A stretch of DNA of 18,303 nucleotides from Terana coerulea (GCA_024811115.1 JAKOGH010000246.1:1-18303), one strand, 5' to 3'; counted from the stretch's first letter, positions 1-10,193 are shown. The notes: a model not told the origin generated them from the sequence alone. Made by a program: numbers and translations.

Positions 1-566
1 TCATCAGGGAGAACCTCATGAACCGTGCAAGACGTTTCAACATTGTCTTGGATGATGTTTCAATCACCCATGTGGCCTTCTCGCCCGAGTTCACCCATGC
101 CGTCGAGGCAAAACAGGTATGCCGTGTCACCCTTCCTCCATGTTTGACTTGCCAACCTCGTTCAGGTCGCACAACAAACAGCATTGCGCGCAGCCTTCCT
201 TGTCGACCAAGCAATCCAAGAGAAGCAGGTATGATACACCAAGCCGTGATTTCTTTCTTAGTGCTTGACTTGCTTGTCCTAGTCTATTATTGTCCGCGCT
301 CAGGGTGAAGCCCGTTCGGCTGAATTGATCGGCGAAGCGATGAGGTCAAACAAGGGCTTCTTGCAACTGCGGCGACTGGAGGCTGCACGCGACATCGCGA
401 CCTTGTTGGCAACATCAGGCAACCGTGTGATGCTCGACGCACAAAGTCTGTTGTTAAACGGTATGTTGCCTGTTGCTCACGAGCGACGACACCGTTCATT
501 GACATTTCGCTCGGAATAGTTGCTGGAGACGATGCGAAGGAGCTCTTGGCAGCGGGTAAGAAGTAA
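1..566 (+). CDS. PHB2: Prohibitin-2, C-terminal part (5' end outside window)
   Basis: Prohibitin-2 forms the ring-shaped PHB1/PHB2 scaffold of the mitochondrial inner membrane, which chaperones newly made respiratory subunits and modulates the m-AAA protease. Exons read from sequence: 1-116, 166-228, 283-460 and 520-566 (stop TAA 564-566); the introns 117-165, 229-282 and 461-519 all have GT-AG ends. The frame opens at base 3, upstream of the window's first ATG (18), so that Met is internal. Visible motifs: [25 protein letters not shown], then the [19 protein letters not shown] segment typical of the PHB coiled coil, and a C-terminus ending in GKK. The LLLN motif followed by a short basic tail fits PHB2 better than PHB1. 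The N-terminal membrane anchor and most of the SPFH domain lie outside the window. No disruption is seen. The next gene, MSH5, starts 224 bp downstream on the same strand. Identification is by recall of family sequence. Confidence 0.94.
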
Positions 567-790
567 AACACGTTACAAAATATGCTGTTCTGTCATCCTG
601 TTGGTCCTGCTTTCTGCATTGTGACACTTGAATTCACCCTTCAGAACCCTAAGCACGCCGCGCCGCGCTCCCGACTCCCGAGTTTGGCGCTCAGATGCTG
701 TCAAAACCACATGGCTTTCTTTGACAGCATTATGTCGCGAAATTGAGAGCCCTCTCTCCTTCTCTCCCCTAACCGCTTTGCAGCCCCGAA

Positions 791-3700
791 ATGGCGAAGA
801 AAGGCAGCGAAAATGCAAGTGATACGAAGAAACGACAGCTCTCAAACTCAGATTCGGAGTCAGGTCCCTAGGTGCAGACGGCAAACGCAAACGTGTGCGA
901 TGGAACAATGAAGCTGAAGCTGAGGACGCACTTGACCAAGAGCAAGAGGCGCAGCAAGACTCAGACACCGAGGATTCTGTACCTGTAAAGGCGAGTCGTT
1001 GTGCCGCGGAGGTTGAAGCTCTGTCTCATTTGTCACTCAAGATATGTCTTGCTACGACTTGCCAATCGTGCGTGTTTTTGTCAACTCTAGGAATGGACGT
1101 TGTAATTTTAGCAGCGGAAGAGTGGGCGGCGCGTACTATGACCCCGTCACTTCCAAGATTTACGTGCTGGAGGACAGCCAAGAAAGTCCACAGTACGACC
1201 TCGCCAAGATGTGTACGCCATCCTCACAATATGCATATTGTCAACAGTTCCTGATTTATCGCGTTGACAGTCGTGGAGCAAGCTGATCCAGACGTCGTTC
1301 TCGTGAGCTCTAAGGCGGACGATGGCTGTATGGACGTTCTGAGGGCGCATAGTTGAGTATTTGACCCATTACTATGCGCATATAGTCACTCAGCGCGCTT
1401 AGCTGATGGTAACGGCGGCGTCTTTCAAATCCGCCCGCACAAGGACTTCATAGCAGCCAAGGGACGGGACCGTGTCCTGTCTCTGCGACTGCTATCCGTT
1501 CTCCCGGTCGATGATACGGCTTCCGCGACCTTATCCAGCGGCAGCTCTGACGCTGAACCCAGTAATGCGTACGAGTTCATGCAGAGGCGGAGAGACGCAG
1601 CTGGTGATCCAACCACTCAGAAGTGGAATGCATCAGTCAGGCTCGCGAACTACGCGTCCATCGACGAGTCGCCGTTATGTGTAAGCCACTGCGCACTCCG
1701 TGGATGTATGCTTACAAATTCTCACGCGACATGCATAGCTCGGCTCTGTTGGCGCGCTGCTGGACCATCTGTCAAGAGTTCGTGCCGTAGGTGACCTTGA
1801 AGACGAAGGCATCGACGGACTGGAGATTCGCGGTATAGAGTATTTGGCTCTGAAGGAAGTCATGCAAATCAATGCCGACGCCCTCTATTCGCTGCAAGTC
1901 TTCGACAACGAGAATCACGCGTCCATTCATTCTGACAAGATCAAGGAGGGGCTGTCACTGTTCGGTATATTGAACAACACAAAGACTACGCTGGGTAAGG
2001 CGCTCATGCGTGAGTGGTTGCTCCGCCCCTCGACGTCGATCCCTGTAATATCCGCACGGCACGCGGCGGTAGGCTGCTTCATGCGGCCAGACAACATTTC
2101 TGTTGCCGATACCATGCACTCACACCTGAAGGGGATTAAGAACGTTCCGAGGATCCTATCTGCAATTAAAACTGGAAAAGCAAAGGTTTCGGAATGGCAA
2201 GGCCTCGTGAGAGTGAGTTTGGCATCTGCAAAACTTTACTCATCGTGTACTGATTATGCTCCCTTTGTGCAGTTCGCTTTCCATTCCGTCATGCTCCGTG
2301 ATGCGCTATCAGAGCTCAGCCATGCGGGGCAAGTTCAAGTCGTGAAGAAGGTGCAATAGACCTTCGAACATTGTACGGATATTCATTGATAGCGATTCTC
2401 TCTCAGTTGTCCAATGCTCTAGATGTTGGTAGTTTCAGAGAGATCGGCAACGTCATCAATGAGACGGCGAGTCCTTCAAGCTCGGGGTGCTTTTGAGTCT
2501 CACGTTCCACTATAGATTGACTGGGAAGAATCTACGAATGCGGCGAGAGTTTGCGTCCGACCGCACGTCGATGAAGACCTGGACAAGCTGAAGCATATAT
2601 ATCACGGAATAGACTCTGTGTTGGTGAGCGTGCCTGTCAATGTATAAATGCCATACACCACTTATTACGTTGTCGTGAAGTCCAAAGTAGCAGAACGAGT
2701 TTCAGCTGTAGTGCCAACGGGCTACGCCGCAAGCTTGAATGTCGTCTACTTTCCTCAACTAGGCAGGGATGTTGTAGCTTTAGCCCATTCGGCAGCTCAA
2801 TCAACTTCTAGGGTTTCTAATATGCGTCCCTATGCTGGAGGAATGGCAGGAAAATGGAGTCGATGTGCTAGACGGATGGAGTTTTCAGGTAAGGCAATGC
2901 TTTAACAGATGATGAGCGCGATCTGACAAAATATGCAGTTCTCATCAGAGTATGAAGTGACTCTGTCTTTTTGACTCGCAAGTGCTAAGTCAGCTCAAGG
3001 GCACAAGTTTACTTCAAATCTCAGGAGATGCATGGTGAGTTCTTATGCTCTGTAAATTTCATTCCACAGCTAAGCATTGTGCGCAGATTTGGACCTACAC
3101 ATCGGGGATATTCATTCGTCAATCGTTGGTTGGTCGTCTAGAGAGGGTTCTACCATTAGCAGCTGATAAGTCTTGCTAGACCGGGAAATAGAGATCGTTC
3201 AAGAGCTTGTGGAGCAAGTTGTAGCATATGAAGCGACCTTGGTTATTGCGTGCGATATCTGCGCGGAGTTAGACTGCCTGTTGTCTTTCGCGGAGGCTTC
3301 TAGGGCGTACGACTATCACCCGCCAGACTTGGTGGAGGACAACGTGATCGTGATCGTGCAAGGCAGGTGCGTAAGTTACGACAATTACCTTCTGGCTGTC
3401 GCCGATGGTATACACGGTATACACAGGCATCCTCTTCAAGAGCTGATAGTCGACACCTTCGTCCCGAACGACACCTTCATCATCGGCCCGGACTGTCCCG
3501 AAGAAGTCGCGATAGCGCTAGAAGATGAGCAGCAGCTCGACGAGTCGGTCAAGGGCTGCAGAAATAGTGTGACGATTTGCACCGGTGCGAATGCGTGCGG
3601 AAAGGTGCTGATATCGTTACTTAAGCTGGTTGTGATAACCTGACTATTTGACTATTTCCTAGAGCGTATATCTGAAACAGGCTCGTCCTTGCTCACTGCT

Positions 3701-4923
3701 TTGAAAGTTTATCACAAGCTTAGCTTGTGGTATGCTCCAGGTGGCACTGATCCAGTACATGGCCCAGGTAAGTCAATATGCCATTTCTGTCGGCAAAAAT
3801 GTGTTAATGCACTAGTAGATTGGATGGTACGTCTTGTGCACGATCCCTGCTGCACTAAATCGGCAGCAATCCTCTCTAGCTTCGTCCCTGCACAGTCCGC
3901 GAAGATGGGTATTACAGATAAAAGTGAGCATACCATAATCTCCGCACTCGCGATCTCATTTTCTGGTAGTCTTTACCCGTATTCAGACCCGGGAGTCTGT
4001 CTCTAAGGTAAAGTTATCACAACCTCATGCCGAAATCTGCTAACAAGATTCCGTTGCGGTGAGGTTCAATCCGCCTTCATGATTGATCTTAACCAAATCT
4101 CCTTGGCGCTGCGCAATGCCACACCGCGATCCCTCATACTCATGGATGAATTTGGCAAAGGAACCGTTGCTTCAGGTTTGTCCCATCACCAGCGCGAGAA
4201 TGTCGACCGACACGTTTTCCAGACGGGGCGGGCTTATTTTGCGGCGTTCTCAAACATCTCGTCGATTGTGGCCCTGCGTGCCCAAAGGTCCTGGCGGCCA
4301 CACACTTTCATGAAGTGTTCCGGGAGGACATGCTCGATCCCGAGGATGTGCCCGCCACATTCGTGCACATGCAAGTCATGCTGACGGCCGGCGACGGCGA
4401 GGTCCTCGGGATAAGTTCAACCAAGGCCATCAGTGCGGAGGACGAAGACGAGGGTGACGCTCAGCGCGATGGCAGGGTCCTCTCTAGGGAGAGTATCACG
4501 TACTTGTACAGGTGCAGGCCCATTCGATGGTTCAGCATGACCAGACCTTGACACGCTATTTCGCTACCAGGCTTGGGAAAGGCCTCGGGCTGGACTCCCA
4601 CGCCGCAATATGCGCGGAGCTCTTCGGCATACCTCGCTCCATCGTCCGGCGCGCTCAGTACGTAAGGTGAGCTCCGAGCCTGCCTCCAGCGTGAACTGCG
4701 CCTGACGGCCGGTCGCAGCCACCTCCTGACCAAACACGAGTTAGGGGTCCTTCTTGACGAAGAGATGAGTGCTGGGGAGCGCGTGGAGCTGGAGGCTGCC
4801 GAGCAGGTCTGCAGACGGTTCCTCGCTTGCGACCTGCAGGGCGACAATGGAGTTGGAGCGAAGACCTTGCTGGGGCAAGTCTTGGGTCAAGATCAGGGAC
4901 AGGACGATGGTATGGTAAACTGA
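791..4923 (+). CDS. MSH5: MutS protein homologue 5 (meiotic crossover factor), one apparent frameshift near the N-terminus
   Basis: MSH5 pairs with MSH4 in the MutS-gamma sliding clamp that stabilises Holliday junctions and promotes meiotic crossovers. Proposed exons: 791-984, 1042-1067, 1115-1212, 1271-1351, 1403-1680, 1739-2212, 2273-2350, 2407-2466, 2516-2623, 2681-2762, 2812-2888, 2939-2949, 2994-3034, 3087-3128, 3180-3366, 3427-3604, 3663-3680, 3741-3767, 3819-3826, 3880-3923, 3970-4007, 4064-4175, 4223-4511, 4571-4666, 4719-4923. The product is about 950 residues. ATPase motifs: Walker [10 protein letters not shown] (about 665-673, split by an intron), Walker [12 protein letters not shown] (about 743), SDGAGL, and the ATHFHEVF switch (about 781-788). 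Upstream, [10 protein letters not shown] and the lever/clamp region with [17 protein letters not shown] are present. The N-terminus is low-complexity S/D/E/K. From ATG 791 the frame stops at 869-871; adding one C to CCC 866-868 joins it to the downstream frame, and exon lengths then sum to a multiple of three. A weak intron starting at 864 (GTCCCT) is an alternative. Confidence 0.94.
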
Positions 4924-6030
4924 ACGTTGGGGACCAGTACAGGCGGCGTGGGCTAACGCTTTCTGTACGGTCGAGGTTCCGCTACTTGCGGCTATTCGAA
5001 TCTCAAAGACGTTCCGGCTCGATGTAACAGCGATAGGCTGAACGCCTGGGGGCGTGAACGTCTTCAGGTCGACATCGGCGCATTTTGAAGACCAATGTCG
5101 AACCTGCGGTCACGGACAGTCACCGTGGTACCAGTGGCGGTGGCCAGTAAAAGTCGCGCGTCGGGCCCACGCGCCTTTCGAGCGCTTACATTGTGATGGC
5201 TCCGCCATCATCGGCGCGCGAGGCGTCCCGCCGTGGCCCCAACTATGACTGGCCATGTTGAACGTGTACAGAGTTGATTTGTCTGTGTATAATCAAGTGC
5301 TTTCCTGACGTCCCACTAGTTTTTTTAGACCGCTGTCAACAATTGCAATAACAGCCTTCACATCCAAGTCGGCACGCGGAGGATGTCTGACGCCACCATT
5401 TGTTGCCGGACACTGGCAATGGGCGGAGAACGGCGCGCGCCATCCCGACGCCTGGGTGCAGAAGTGCTCGTTGATACCCGAACAAGGCGTGGGATTTTTA
5501 CTGATGTGGTCCGTCAGTGCATGCCACCGACTTTTAGGTAAAAGTTTGGCTACTTTTATAAGTCTGGTCGGTGCCTCGCCACTCTTACTTTCACAACTTT
5601 GGTCAGGACCCGTTCTGCGGTGTGGGTACGATTAGGGGCATAACGATGATAAGTGTACAAGCGCTACACAGTGCTCTTCTGCAAATCAATCGCGAGGAGC
5701 TGCGGCTCCTTCTCTACTGTACTTGTGTTGATCACCGCTGGCCCCTGGCATTGTCCGAGATTCCAGCAACTCTGTCCGGTGCCGCGGGAGATTAGCTGAA
5801 GTTGTACATCGAGTCTTCGTCGCCGGTGACAAGGCACTGCTGAGTGGCCGTCCATAATATTGCGCTGGTGGGGACAAGCCAGGGACATGCATCGTGCAGC
5901 CGTCGAACAGGTCACGCGGATGGTAGAGAATGAGTGGGTCACTGCAGCAGCGTCCGGACGTGCTTGAGCCCGGGCCTTGGCTTCTATAGGTGTGCTGCAC
6001 AGTAACTTACACCAAGATCGATCCCGTTCC

Positions 6031-6044
6031 GCGCCACGTGGCGC
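6031..6044. promoter_or_regulatory. 14-bp perfect palindrome with a CACGTG E-box core
   Basis: GCGCCACGTGGCGC is a perfect inverted repeat centred on CACGTG, about 500 bp upstream of the BTB gene start. CACGTG is the core site of fungal bHLH factors (Cbf1, Pho4/NUC-1 and USF types). A role here is inferred from sequence and position only. Confidence 0.4.
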
Positions 6045-6241
6045 TAAAGCGGTTTCCTCTGACGACATTCGAGCCTGCCACGCCCGGCCAGCCTGAGCAC
6101 CCCGAGTGGCTGGGTGCGGTAGAGACACAGAGAGATTGCGGCTCGGGTTACATAAGTGCGTGTAGAGTTTCAGAAATATTGGTAGTATATGCAAGTACTT
6201 CGTAACGCGTCATCATCGTCGTCAGAGTGTACCATGTACCG

Positions 6242-6268
6242 TGACGTCCTGCAGCGGTCGTTATATAA
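6242..6268 (+). promoter_or_regulatory. Possible core promoter: CRE-like TGACGTC and TATA box
   Basis: TGACGTC lies at 6242-6248 (bZIP/ATF-type half-palindrome) and TATATAA at 6262-6268, 13 bp apart and 279 bp upstream of the BTB gene ATG at 6547. The distance implies a long 5' UTR if this TATA is used. Both motifs are short, so chance occurrence is possible. Confidence 0.35.
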
Positions 6269-6546
6269 CAGTGTGCCGTATGGGATTCTGTTCACGGGCC
6301 CTCGCTGCCTCCCCCGAATACGTCCATGCAGCGTAGGACAGGCTGAGGCCATAACGTACCACAATACACATTCGACACACTACCTCCGTATCCTACCCAT
6401 CGCTGCCCTCGTTCGACTCTACTCTGTTCGACAGACCTCCATTCAGCCTAAGACCTTCCAGAGAATACATCTGCAAGAGCCGTCGACCGTAAGCTAGAGC
6501 AAGTACGGCGGTTGTACATTCTCACACCGCCGCATCGCCCTGGCTG

Positions 6547-7575
6547 ATGACCATGCATTCGCAGGTGGCTGTACGAACCCTCACCATATCTCGAGAAGGC
6601 ACATCTAGGGAAGTGAAGGTGTCGTTAGCCTTCCGCCGAAACCTACGGATAGACGCAGCCGAGGTCGATGTCGAGATCGTAACTGCCGATGACACACTCT
6701 TCTATGCCCACACCCGCTGCCTCCTGCAGCACTCGGACAACCGACTCGGCGGCCTGATCCCCCACACCTGACTCTCCCACATGTGGGCCTCTACCACCCA
6801 CCCCCGGCTTGCTGTCCGTGTCCGTGCCAGAGCCGGGGCCGGTCTTCGACATCGTGCTGCACACCATCTACGGATGGTCATGCGAGGAGTACGGACTCAC
6901 CTTGAGCCAGATCTTCGCCGCCGTCCGAAGCCTGAAGCACTACGGCGTGTCGCTGCAGCAGTGCCTCGCCCCGGACACCCCGCTGCACTCCCTCCTGCTC
7001 AGCCACGGGCCGCTGCAGCCTGCCGAGGTGTACGCGATGGCGGCGGCGTACGATCTGCGCGCGCTCGCCGTCGCCGCGTCCTCGAACCTGCTCTCCTACC
7101 CGCTGCGCTCGCTCCCGGACGCGCTCGCGACGGAGATGGGCGCGGTGTACCTGCAGCGGCTCGCCGTGCTGCACAAGAACCGCATGGATCTGCTCCAGCG
7201 CCTCGTCCTGTCGCCCCCGGCGGGGCATCCGGCGACGGGGCGCTGTGGCTTCAAGGACCAGCAGGTGTTGACGGCCGCTTGGGCGAACTGCGCCGCCCAG
7301 CTGGCCTGGGAGGCCCGCCCCGGTACGTGTGTGGCGCCGCCTGCACAACGCTCGGCTGACCGCTGGCCTAGATCTGCCCGCGAGCGTGCTTCAGTCAATG
7401 ATGGGCGAGATTGAGAGCGAGCTGTCCTGTGCGCTGTGTGAGGACGCGCTGAAGACGCGGGTGAAGGAGATTGTATACCAGTGGAATCTAGCAGAGGTAC
7501 GTACGCTGCGTTCTTGCCCAACTGTGAGACTGGCCTCAGTTTTTTTCTGCACTGCAGAGAAATATATCCATATAA
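6547..7575 (+). CDS. BTB/POZ-like domain protein, one apparent frameshift
   Basis: Resembles the large basidiomycete family of BTB (POZ) proteins, thought to act as protein-interaction modules; some BTB proteins serve as CUL3 ubiquitin-ligase adaptors. Exons: 6547-7322, 7372-7496 and 7558-7575 (stop TAA 7573-7575), with introns GTACGT...TAG and GTACGT...CAG. ATG 6547 is the first in frame; ATG 6553 is an alternative. Residues about 40-70 carry the BTB start (DVEIVTADDTLFYAHTRCLL), followed by a helical region with VLHTIYGWSCEEYG and SLKHYGV, an Ala/Leu-rich middle (VYAMAAAYDLRALA) and a C-terminal KTRVKEIVYQWNLAE helix. After LGGLIPHT the frame stops at 6769. The continuation is one base out of register, and dropping one C from the CCCCC run at 6759-6763 joins the halves. 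The exon sum (919) minus one is 918, that is 305 residues plus stop. It could be a true pseudogene or a sequencing error. Substrate unknown. Confidence 0.78.
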
Positions 7576-8466
7576 CCAAAAGAGACGAGAAGTGTTCGTT
7601 GTCCTGTGTATCGTATCGTGGGAGTCCTCATTCATCTGTGCTTAGCCTGGCCGGGCAGCGCTCTTCTCGTCTGTGTGTACTATATCGTGCTTTGCTTGTC
7701 AGGATTGTCGTGGTATATGATAGCTTGCGTTGCTTTGCAAGACCCACAGATAGCCGCAAGATCAGTACCGTAAGGTAGGCTGTAGGTAGGCTCTGACGCC
7801 GAGCCCACTTTCGTGTACGTCACGTGGCTAGACGCCGTTACGCCAAGCGCTGAAGGAACAAACTCAGCCGAATGGGTCATGTTTGGCGGCCGATAGGAAA
7901 ATGTATTCTCGTCAGTTTATTACAACCTGTAAATAAGAGTATTTAACGAAACAAGCTCTAGGTAGAGCTATCTCCAAAGATTTTTGAATATTTTTCAAGG
8001 CTGATTTACCTGGCCACCAAATTGAGCGCTTGCAATTGGATCGCGTGACAGCGCTGCTTGGTGGTTTTACGTGACGGTCATAGTGCGACGAGAGTAGGTA
8101 GACACTTGTAGTCGAAGTGTCTAACTTAACTTACGATGAAAAGACCGAACAACTTGAAGAACAGAACGGCAACGAAGATAATGAACTTAATGTTGGTGTT
8201 CACACGAGCACGTGGAAGTGCTTAGGCGCGCGTCCAAGCTGCACAAACTGGTGACCCAAGGTCAAATATCGACACATAATGGTCCACTAGGGCACGCGGC
8301 AAGCCCGAATATCGCCTCAGCCCAGTAGCTCTCTTATGTACTTGCCCTATTTGTGTTAAATACATACAGAGTTGCGTGGCAGTCGAATGTGTGTGTGATG
8401 TAATGATAGCGTGCTCAGGCTGGCAGAGTCTGCGATGGCACAGGCTAAGCAAGAATGGTAAATAGG
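7576..8466. other. Spacer after the BTB gene, AT-richer, no clear gene
   Basis: Probably contains the BTB gene 3' UTR. GGTAGGCT occurs twice (7774-7781 and 7785-7792). The part around 7900-8000 is distinctly AT-richer than its surroundings and holds small inverted repeats (AGCTCT/AGAGCT near 7954-7969). A hairpin lies at 8099-8123. The only protein-like stretch is a 31-codon minus-strand frame at 8126-8221 with a hydrophobic core (IKFIIFVAVLFFKLFGLFI); it lacks an ATG and is not recognised. Confidence 0.5.
8099..8123. repeat. Perfect 9-bp inverted repeat with 7-nt loop
   Basis: TAGACACTT (8099-8107), a 7-base loop GTAGTCG, and AAGTGTCTA (8115-8123) can form a compact stem-loop on either strand. 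It lies in the spacer between the BTB gene and the minus-strand membrane-protein remnant. Function unknown: it may be an RNA 3'-end structure, a protein-binding palindrome or a small element remnant. Confidence 0.6.
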
Positions 8467-10140
8467 CTAGTCGTAGCGAGTATATGGAGATGATAGAGTG
8501 CTGCCTGTGGCGGTCGTGCGTGCGGGGCTGACGGGACAGCGTCCGAATGCCCTCGCTATTCTACCCGTGACCCGCATCCCTCCGTCCCTCGCTACTCGCC
8601 TGCCTGTCTGCCTCTGCTCGAGGTACTCGATCTGCGAGGTTCCGCCACCCTCTTCCGTAGTCCGACCCATGGGCGTTTCTATGGTTGCCTCATCTACGGG
8701 CTGCAGCGGTGGAACCGGTCCTTGCGCAGTGGCTGCAGAGATTTGCCCCGCGGTGAGGAGGGACGAGTCGTACACCGCTTCACGGCTTAGAGAGCTCTGA
8801 GTGTCAGGAACGACTGGGTGCACGTAGAACAGTTTATCCTGGCCCGCCTGGTCGATCGGGATAGCTTGCACGGAGTAAGAAAGCCCACTTCCGTCTGGCT
8901 GCAAACTTAGAGCTAAGCACACGCAACACAATCAGCGCATGCTTTAGGAAGAAGTGAGGAATGCTTAAACACCAACTTGCGCAAGTGCCTGATTTGGTCA
9001 GTGACCGTGTCGCGTCCTTCAGTTTCCATCGCGGGACAACGACCGCGACCACGAGGAGCGCGCAGACGACGGCGAGCGGAGTGACTGTTCCAAAATACAC
9101 GGCACTCGACACGCCGTCATGCTGCACCACAATCCTGGGCGTTGTAGTGGTGACAACGCCAGGAGATGGTGTTTCCTGACTAGTGAAAGGACTGTCAAGC
9201 CGACACTAGTACCAGATGTGGACTGCAGAGAAGGCAAAGGCGACGAGCCGGGGCTGGACGTATTGCCTGCGAGGATGATCGATATGGGCACGGTAACACT
9301 AATTGGAGCATCATACAAATACCGTGATGAATGCTCTAACTTGATCGCTGCGAGCTCGAGTGGTAGAGGAGCTTACCGTTGCGGTGCCTGTCGGTACACT
9401 TTGGCTATCTCTAGCTGCAAAAACCAAGACCATCCCTGATCGGCACTCCTGTCTTGGTGGAAAGAGGTGGGTATGGCGCAGCGAGGGTGTAGAGCCACGG
9501 TGGGCATACTGCCCGAGCTACATTAACTTATAGTACAGACGCATTTGCTGTGAACAGATGGTTACCACAGCGTACTGTCAAGTGTTGAGCGGAAATACTG
9601 AAAGGCGTCCTAGCCAGCGCGGCGCTCTTTGATCCCCGTATTTCGTTGATTCCTTGCGCAAATGTCCGGAGAGCAGCCTGAGAATGTGCGTTATTGGACG
9701 ATGATCCCGACCAGGTCTACAACCTGCTATTTGAGAAGCTACTGCGAGCCCCTCATCAGGTGGGGGCCTGGGGCCAGTGCTGGCATACAGTTAGAACGGC
9801 CAAGCACGCTCCTGCGCGAGACATGGCACATCGGATGGTGAGTCAGTAGACCCAGCCCGCAGAGCTCAGATTGCAGAATGACTCCCCGTGCCGGGAACAC
9901 TAGCGTTTGGCAGATGTGGTTCAAACGTCGCCCTCCACATTACTGCGTCAGATTATCAAATTCAGTCTGCAGATACAAAGCTAGTGAAGCCTGATACAGT
10001 ACTCACAATGCCATAGATGTTGACAACGTTCACAGACATTGAGCGTAGAACCGCGGTGGATGCGAGATCCACTTCACTGTGACTACGACGACCGATAGCA
10101 CCCACGGAACTGCCATACCGGAAGATATCGAAGATCTGCG
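8467..10140 (-). pseudogene. Probable broken single-pass membrane protein with extracellular domain
   Basis: Read on the minus strand, several pieces look protein-like and collinear but do not join in one frame. (a) About 10140-10007: HSEVDLASTA then VNVVNIYGI, ending at a good donor (GTGAGT) with an acceptor giving intron 9967-10006. (b) About 9925-9740: FEPHLPNASVPGTGSHS, then one frame over ILQSELCGLGLLTHHP. (c) About 9310-9100: a Ser/Thr/Pro-rich stalk (GNTSSPGSSPLPS; ETPSPGVVTTTTP). (d) About 9100-9025: a transmembrane stretch, VTPLAVVCALLVVAVVV. (e) A cytoplasmic tail with DQIRHLRKL, PDGSGLSY, ARDGGMRV and a C-terminal SSPYTRYD (stop at 8467-8469). This order recalls a common uncharacterised basidiomycete family: ectodomain with an LASTxG...VxVYG pattern, stalk, TM, then a tail with DGGVR and LPPxY. 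At least two or three frame changes are needed, one plausibly a missing base at GGG 9033-9035. The family match is from memory, so the call is tentative; an intact gene with sequencing errors is the alternative. Confidence 0.4.
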
Positions 10141-10193
10141 AGTAAGAGCAAAATCAATAAATGCGATTCAATAATCACTCGCCAGAAATAGCT

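Larger units (their letters stand above)
4924..6546. other. Intergenic region between MSH5 and the BTB gene, no recognisable gene
   Basis: These 1.6 kb hold the MSH5 3' UTR and the promoter of the BTB gene. Open frames up to about 175 codons exist on the minus strand (5664-6194), but their translations are Ser/Arg/Pro/Cys-rich with no family resemblance, overlap one another in different frames, and lack supporting splice structure. Other contents: a 7-bp stem with a 3-nt loop at 5194-5210 (TGATGGC/GCCATCA), an imperfect hairpin at 5525-5573, a T-run near 5320, a CACGTG palindrome at 6031-6044 and TATA/CRE-like motifs near 6242-6268. An unrecognised short gene or non-coding RNA cannot be excluded. 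Confidence 0.6.

Noticed and set aside
4062..4072. GGTTCAATCC resembling a tRNA T-loop
   Set aside because: It lies in an MSH5 exon border region; no acceptor, D or anticodon arms could be found around it.
5664..6194. 176-codon minus-strand frame in the MSH5-BTB spacer
   Set aside because: No recognisable motif, the composition looks random, it overlaps other frames, and no splice signals extend it.
6759..6771. Programmed ribosomal frameshift in the BTB gene
   Set aside because: No slippery heptamer or downstream structure was evident, and the same type of one-base C-run change occurs in three unrelated genes here, so an error explanation is simpler.
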